A stretch of 9,959 bases of DNA from NCBI GenBank assembly GCA_034433995.1, contig DAOTZU010000192.1, positions 1 through 9,959 on the forward strand. The letters run 5' to 3'. This DNA is from DAOTZU01 sp034433995 (GTDB taxonomy: Bacteria > Chloroflexota > Anaerolineae > UBA1429). The position numbers and the translations under genes are program-made. Every line of letters starts with the position of its first letter. Within the stretch, counting starts at the first letter, position 1. Below the pieces are notes generated by a model. The model did no database searches and was not told the origin of the DNA. It saw nothing but the letters and a program-made list of their open reading frames with translations. Of the stretch, positions 6,241 through 9,959 are shown piece by piece.

Positions 6241-7038
6241 ATGTTGGCCTCGACATTGCGGCGTGGCGCCCACCGGCGCCGCTCCAGGGCACAACAGGCG
6301 CTCTCGGAGGCCGACGATCGCGCGGATCGCCGGCAGGCTCTGCGCGCCTTTCCCTGGAGCAAGCTGCTGGCCCTGTTCCTGCTGGGGGGCAGCCTGTGGC
6401 TTTTGCTCTCCCTCCTGGTGGATGCCCGCTTTCGGGTGGAGGAGGTGCGCGTCGAGGGGGCCAAGCTCCTTTCGCCGGCCGAGGTGCAACAGGTGGTGAA
6501 CGGCGTGGGGCGGAGCCTGCTTCTGCTGCGCACCCAAGAGATCGAGGCGCGGTTGTTGGCCGAGTTCGGCTGCCTGCAAAGCGTCGCTGTGCGCGCCAAG
6601 CTGCCCAACCGGGTGACGGTGCTCTTGCAGGAGCGGGAGGCGCTGTGGATCTGGGAGAGCGGCGGCCGTTACTGGTGGGTGGGCCGGGGGGGCAAGGTCT
6701 TGGGCCAAGCCCAAGATCCGGGGGAGTTGCCCATCATCCATGACGTCAAGGGCACGCTCCCAGAGCCGCAGGGCCAGCTCGCGGGCGTGCCGTGGCAATT
6801 GGCGGAGGAGCTGATCGTCGCCCTTCCCGCCGCCAAAGCGTATGCCTATACACCCGAACAGGGTCTGGTGCTCCAGGTGACGGCAGCTGGCTGGCCGGTC
6901 TATCTGGGGCATAGCGGCGACGCCGCCACCAAAGTGGCCATCGCCCAGGCCCTGGTGGACCGGTTATTGGCACAAAAGGTGAATGTGGAATATATTGATC
7001 TGCGGAACGAACGGCGGCCCATTTACAAGACGCGCTAG
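6241..7038 (+). CDS. ftsQ: FtsQ/DivIB, POTRA-domain cell division protein
   Basis: FtsQ (DivIB in Gram-positives) is a single-pass division protein that links early Z-ring proteins to the FtsW/FtsI synthase complex outside the membrane. The 265-residue product has a very basic cytoplasmic N-terminus (residues 1-40, rich in Arg), one membrane segment at about 42-60, then a POTRA domain from about residue 64 (FRVEEVRVEGAKLLS) to the PNRVTVLLQERE strand at 122-133. After this comes the FtsQ-type domain, including RYWWVGRGGKVL, and it ends in a short YKTR tail. These features and the place between ddl and ftsA match the family in many phyla; the sequence itself is weakly conserved, as is usual for FtsQ. 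It begins 12 bases after ddl and ends 19 bases before ftsA. Confidence 0.9.
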   Translation: MLASTLRRGAHRRRSRAQQALSEADDRADRRQALRAFPWSKLLALFLLGGSLWLLLSLLVDARFRVEEVRVEGAKLLSPAEVQQVVNGVGRSLLLLRTQEIEARLLAEFGCLQSVAVRAKLPNRVTVLLQEREALWIWESGGRYWWVGRGGKVLGQAQDPGELPIIHDVKGTLPEPQGQLAGVPWQLAEELIVALPAAKAYAYTPEQGLVLQVTAAGWPVYLGHSGDAATKVAIAQALVDRLLAQKVNVEYIDLRNERRPIYKTR

Positions 7039-7046
7039 CGGCTGAG

Positions 7047-7051
7047 GGAGG
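7047..7051 (+). promoter_or_regulatory. Ribosome binding site for the TTG start of ftsA
   Basis: GGAGG lies six bases before TTG at 7058. The codons that follow give ERTIVGIDVGTTK, the expected N-terminus of FtsA, so this TTG is the best start although it is not ATG. Confidence 0.8.
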
Positions 7052-7057
7052 ACACCC

Positions 7058-8293
7058 TTGGAACGAACAATCGTCGGCATTGACGTGGGCACAACCAAGA
7101 TCTGCACCCTCGTCGGCCAGGTGGACGAGAACGACGTGTTGCGCGTGGTGGGCGTGGGAGTGGTGCCCTCTCGCGGCCTCAGCAAAGGCGTCATCACCGA
7201 TGTGGAGGAGGCGGCCAAATCCATCGGCGAATCGGTGCGCAAGGCGGAGCGCATCTCTGGGTATATTGTGGAAGAGGCCTACGTGGGCGTGGCGGGGAGC
7301 CACATCTCTTCCCAGAACAGCCGCGGCGTCATCGCCATCGGCAGAGGCGATCGGCCGGTGGATCGTGATGACATCGAGCGCGCCATGGAGGCCGCCCAGG
7401 CCATCGCCATCCCCCACAACCGCCGCATCGTCCATGCCATCCCCCGCGGATTCACCATTGACGACCAAGGCGGGATCAAAAACCCTCTGGGCTTGATGGG
7501 CTTCCGCCTGGAGGTGGAGGCCCACATCATCACCGGCGCGGTGACGGCCATCCAGAACCTGGTGCGCTGCGTGGAGATGAACCAGATCGCCATCGCCGAC
7601 CTGATCCTCCAGCCCCTGGCCTCGGCCGAGGCCGTCTTGACGCCCGAGGAAAAGAATATGGGCGTGGCCGTGGTGGATATCGGCGGGGGCACCACGGATA
7701 TCGCCATTTATGTCGAGGGGAGCATCTGGGAGACCCAGGTCCTGGCGGTGGGCGGCAATCACATGACCAACGACATCGCCGTGGGGCTGCGGGCGCCCTT
7801 TGCCGCCGCCGAGGAGGCCAAGATCCGTTACGCCCACGCCTTCCCCGCCACAGTGGACGAGGAAGAAAAGATCGAGATCGCCACCTTTGGCGAACACGCC
7901 GTGGGCACGGTCTCGCGCCGGGAGCTGTGCCACATCGTGGCCATCCGCAGCGAAGAGATTTTGGAGCTCGTCGCCCGGGAGATCAAGCGTTCCGGCTTTG
8001 ACGGGTTGCTTCCGGCGGGCGTGGTGCTCACCGGCGGCACGGCCAACTTGCCGGGCCTGCGCGACCTGGCGGCCCAGGTGTTGCGCCTGCCGGTGCGCAT
8101 CGGCATGCCGCGCCGTTTGCACGGCCTGATGGAGACCATCAGCAGCCCCGCGTATGCCACCAGCGTGGGCCTGCTCCTCTGGGGCATGCGCGCGGAGGCC
8201 GAGACGGAAACCGGTGGACCGGTGGCTCCGTCCGGAGGCCCTTGGTATCAACGGCTCAAAGAACTGTTCAAGGCGTTTCTGCCTCGGGTTTAG
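7058..8293 (+). CDS. ftsA: FtsA, actin-like Z-ring membrane anchor
   Basis: FtsA binds the FtsZ tail and tethers Z-filaments to the membrane, and it signals to later division proteins. The 411-residue product has the actin/Hsp70 ATPase layout: phosphate-1 loop GIDVGTTK at 7-14, the FtsA-specific 1C domain roughly at 84-160, phosphate-2 loop DIGGGTTD at 207-214, and the adenosine motif VVLTGGTANLPG from 322. The last 16 residues (396-411) are an amphipathic run, WYQRLKELFKAFLPRV, which fits the C-terminal membrane-targeting helix. The linker before it is rich in Gly, Pro and Glu. The start is TTG, decided by the GGAGG six bases upstream; a TTG start may lower FtsA output relative to FtsZ. It is followed by ftsZ after 24 bases. 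Confidence 0.96.
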   Translation: MERTIVGIDVGTTKICTLVGQVDENDVLRVVGVGVVPSRGLSKGVITDVEEAAKSIGESVRKAERISGYIVEEAYVGVAGSHISSQNSRGVIAIGRGDRPVDRDDIERAMEAAQAIAIPHNRRIVHAIPRGFTIDDQGGIKNPLGLMGFRLEVEAHIITGAVTAIQNLVRCVEMNQIAIADLILQPLASAEAVLTPEEKNMGVAVVDIGGGTTDIAIYVEGSIWETQVLAVGGNHMTNDIAVGLRAPFAAAEEAKIRYAHAFPATVDEEEKIEIATFGEHAVGTVSRRELCHIVAIRSEEILELVAREIKRSGFDGLLPAGVVLTGGTANLPGLRDLAAQVLRLPVRIGMPRRLHGLMETISSPAYATSVGLLLWGMRAEAETETGGPVAPSGGPWYQRLKELFKAFLPRV

Positions 8294-8300
8294 TTCAATT

Positions 8301-8309
8301 GGAAGGGGG
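8301..8309 (+). promoter_or_regulatory. Ribosome binding site for ftsZ
   Basis: GGAAGGGGG followed by the A-rich spacer CACAAAAA leads into ATG at 8318. The A-rich, unstructured spacer is unlike the GC-rich leaders of neighbouring genes and suits strong initiation. Confidence 0.65.
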
Positions 8310-8317
8310 CACAAAAA

Positions 8318-9400
8318 ATGGACGAAGTGCGGTGTAGCGCCCAAATCAAGGTGGTGGGCGTGGGTGGGGGCGGTTCCAACGCCGTGGATCGGATGATCGC
8401 GGTGGGGGTGCAAGGGGTCGAGTTCATCGCTTTGAACACCGATGCCCAGGCCCTGAGCAATTCCAGCGCGCCGGTGCGCATGCGCATCGGCGACAAGATC
8501 ACCCGTGGGCTGGGCTGCGGCGGGGACCCGGTCTTGGGGGAGAAGGCAGCGCAGGAATCGGCGGAGGAGATCGCCGAGCTCTTGCGCGGGGCCGACATGG
8601 TCTTTGTCACCGCCGGCATGGGCGGCGGCACGGGCACCGGCGGCGCCCCCAAGGTGGCCGAGATCGCCCGCAAGTTGGGCGCGCTGACGGTGGGGATCGT
8701 CACCAAGCCCTTCAGTTTCGAGGGGGCGCGCCGCGGCCGTTTGGCCCAAGAGGGGATCGCCAGGCTGCGGGAACATGTGGATACCCTCATCGTGGTGCCC
8801 AACGACCGCCTGCTCCAGGTGGTGGACCGCAAAGCGTCCATGCGCGATGCCTTCCTGGCCGCGGACGACCTGCTGCGCCAAGGGATCCAGGGCATCTCGG
8901 AATTGATCACCGGCACCGGCCTGGTCAACGTGGATTTTAACGATGTCCGCTCCATCATGGGCAACGGGGGCTCGGCGTTGATGGCCATCGGCACAGGCAA
9001 AGGCCAGAACCGGGCCGTGGACGCGGCCACCCAGGCGGTGAACAGCCATCTCTTGGACGTGAGCATTGACGGCGCCAGGGGCGTGCTGTTCAACATCAAG
9101 GGGGGCGAGGACCTCACCCTCTTTGAGGTGAACGACGCCGCCGAGATCATCCGCCAGATGGTGGATCCTGATGCCAACATCATCTTTGGCGCCATGCTGG
9201 ACGAAGCCATGGCCGATACGGTGCAGATCACCGTCATCGCCACCGGTTTTGATGCAGATGGCCGCGCCGCGCCCGCGCCCACGCCGCGCGCGACGACAGC
9301 CCCCCAGGCATCTGCGCAGCGTGGGAGCAAACCCATGGGGTTCGCGCTGAAGCATTTCGACAAGGACGATCTGGACGTGCCCTCTTTCTTGCGCCATTGA
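8318..9400 (+). CDS. ftsZ: FtsZ, tubulin-like GTPase of the division ring
   Basis: FtsZ polymerises with GTP into the cytokinetic ring at midcell. The 360-residue product shows the N-terminal nucleotide loop VVGVGGGGSNAVDRM, the tubulin signature GGGTGTG at 102-108, VPNDRLL in the middle, and the T7 synergy loop NVDFNDVR at 204-211, whose acidic residues complete the GTPase site of the neighbouring subunit. A C-terminal domain is followed by a short Ala/Pro/Thr-rich linker and the conserved tail DLDVPSFLRH, the docking peptide for FtsA and other partners. Minor differences from the usual form are GTGTGGAP for GTGTGAAP and Asn208 in the T7 loop, where Ala is common. ATG at 8318 is preceded by a purine-rich site. 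The identification is secure. Confidence 0.98.
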   Translation: MDEVRCSAQIKVVGVGGGGSNAVDRMIAVGVQGVEFIALNTDAQALSNSSAPVRMRIGDKITRGLGCGGDPVLGEKAAQESAEEIAELLRGADMVFVTAGMGGGTGTGGAPKVAEIARKLGALTVGIVTKPFSFEGARRGRLAQEGIARLREHVDTLIVVPNDRLLQVVDRKASMRDAFLAADDLLRQGIQGISELITGTGLVNVDFNDVRSIMGNGGSALMAIGTGKGQNRAVDAATQAVNSHLLDVSIDGARGVLFNIKGGEDLTLFEVNDAAEIIRQMVDPDANIIFGAMLDEAMADTVQITVIATGFDADGRAAPAPTPRATTAPQASAQRGSKPMGFALKHFDKDDLDVPSFLRH

Positions 9401-9449
9401 TGCGGCAACGGACAGCCTGCCGGGCCATCGCCAGAAGGGAGAGAAGGCC

Positions 9450-9950
9450 ATGAAATGTCCCTTTTGCGGAGCTGCCGAATCGCGGGTGGTGGATACGCGG
9501 GAGATCGGCGAGGGCATTCGTCGCCGCCGGGAGTGCCAAGCCTGCCATCAGCGGTTCACCACGTATGAGCAGATCGCCAAGGTCAACCTGTTGGTGGTCA
9601 AGCGCGACGGCCGAAGGGAGGTGTTCGACCGCCAGAAGCTCTTTGAGGGGATCTGGAAGGCGTGCGCCAAGCGGCCCATCCCCAGCGAAGAGATCGAACA
9701 GCTGGTAGCCGATATCGAATCCTCACTCTACAGTTTGGGCCAAGCGGAGGTGCCCAGCCGGTTGATCGGCGAGATGGTCATGGAGCGGCTGCGCAAGCTG
9801 GACGGCGTGGCCTATGTCCGTTTCGCCTCGGTCTATCGCTCCTTTGCCGACCTGGAGACCCTCAAACGCGAGGTGGACGACATGTTGAACCGGGGCGCCA
9901 ACCCGCCGGAGGAAGAAGCGGAAGGCGGAGACCCGGCAAGAGATGACTAG
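9450..9950 (+). CDS. nrdR: NrdR, ATP/dATP-sensing repressor of ribonucleotide reductase genes
   Basis: NrdR is a DNA-binding repressor that senses adenine nucleotides and turns down ribonucleotide reductase operons when dATP is high. The 166-residue product starts MKCPFCG with Cys3 and Cys6, and the second pair is Cys29 and Cys32 in RRRRECQACHQRFTTYE, forming the zinc ribbon. The ATP-cone domain follows from about residue 47 (LLVVKRDGRREVFDRQKLFEG) to about 137, including VAYVRFASVYRSF. An acidic tail of about 20 residues is longer than in many family members and looks disordered. ATG at 9450 has GAGAAGG just before it. It lies 49 bases after ftsZ, so it may share its transcript. I saw no clear NrdR box in the window. 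Confidence 0.96.
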   Translation: MKCPFCGAAESRVVDTREIGEGIRRRRECQACHQRFTTYEQIAKVNLLVVKRDGRREVFDRQKLFEGIWKACAKRPIPSEEIEQLVADIESSLYSLGQAEVPSRLIGEMVMERLRKLDGVAYVRFASVYRSFADLETLKREVDDMLNRGANPPEEEAEGGDPARDD

Positions 9951-9959
9951 CCGGCGCCT
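9943..9959 (+). CDS. Possible start of a further gene overlapping the nrdR stop
   Basis: An ATG at 9943 lies eight bases before the end of nrdR and runs to the window edge without a stop (five codons, MTSRR). A GGAG at 9927-9930 is rather far, 12 bases upstream. The overlap style matches other junctions in this cluster. A ribonucleotide reductase gene often follows nrdR, but five residues cannot show what this is or whether it is real. Confidence 0.25.

Noticed and set aside
9401..9449. Terminator or promoter between ftsZ and nrdR
   Set aside because: Only a weak five-base pairing (CGGCA with TGCCG) is visible, there is no T-run, and no convincing -35/-10 pair or NrdR box is seen.
6746..9517. 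A very long open frame on the minus strand (over 900 codons) opposite ftsQ, ftsA, ftsZ and nrdR
   Set aside because: It lies opposite genes of certain identity, its translation is rich in His, Gly, Ala and Arg without any recognisable domain, and long antisense frames are expected in GC-rich DNA with biased third positions. The same applies to the minus-strand frames at 189-1421, 2737-4197, 4119-5090 and 5071-6912.

Overview
The window is a stretch of dense, single-strand bacterial chromosome carrying a division and cell wall (dcw) gene cluster. All genes lie on the plus strand and most are separated by fewer than 25 bases or overlap. The DNA is GC-rich, with G/C-biased third codon positions. 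The order is ftsW (3' end) - murG - two small CvpA-like membrane genes - murC - murB - ddl - ftsQ - ftsA - ftsZ - nrdR. That order, the Ddl, FtsZ and NrdR sequence styles, and a MurG with YLPD where HEQN is expected suggest a member of Chloroflexota, perhaps Anaerolineae or a relative. This assignment comes from remembered sequence style, not from a search, and is only moderately secure.

Layout: 1-405 holds the C-terminal part of the SEDS glycosyltransferase FtsW. 402-1511 is MurG, which makes lipid II. 1520-2131 and 2152-2712 encode two consecutive polytopic membrane proteins that both resemble the CvpA family. 2713-2772 is the longest gene-free gap (60 bases) and contains a perfect 15-bp inverted repeat just upstream of murC. 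2773-5141 encodes MurC and MurB, joined by an ATGA overlap. 5128-6228 is D-Ala-D-Ala ligase. 6241-9400 is ftsQ-ftsA-ftsZ. 9450-9950 is the ribonucleotide reductase regulator NrdR. An ATG overlapping the nrdR stop may begin a further gene that is cut by the window edge. There is no gene-free stretch of 300 bases.

Together the genes cover the cytoplasmic UDP-MurNAc steps (MurB, MurC), the D-Ala-D-Ala dipeptide, lipid II formation (MurG), septal glycan polymerisation (FtsW), and the Z-ring with its membrane anchor and periplasmic connector (FtsZ, FtsA, FtsQ). This implies a cell with peptidoglycan and FtsZ-based division. The whole set reads as one operon with translational coupling at several junctions.

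I do not see a new defence, mobile or biosynthetic system here. The most unusual points are the tandem CvpA-like pair inside the cluster, the palindromic element before murC with the local GC drop around it, and the departures from canonical motifs in MurG, MurC and FtsW.
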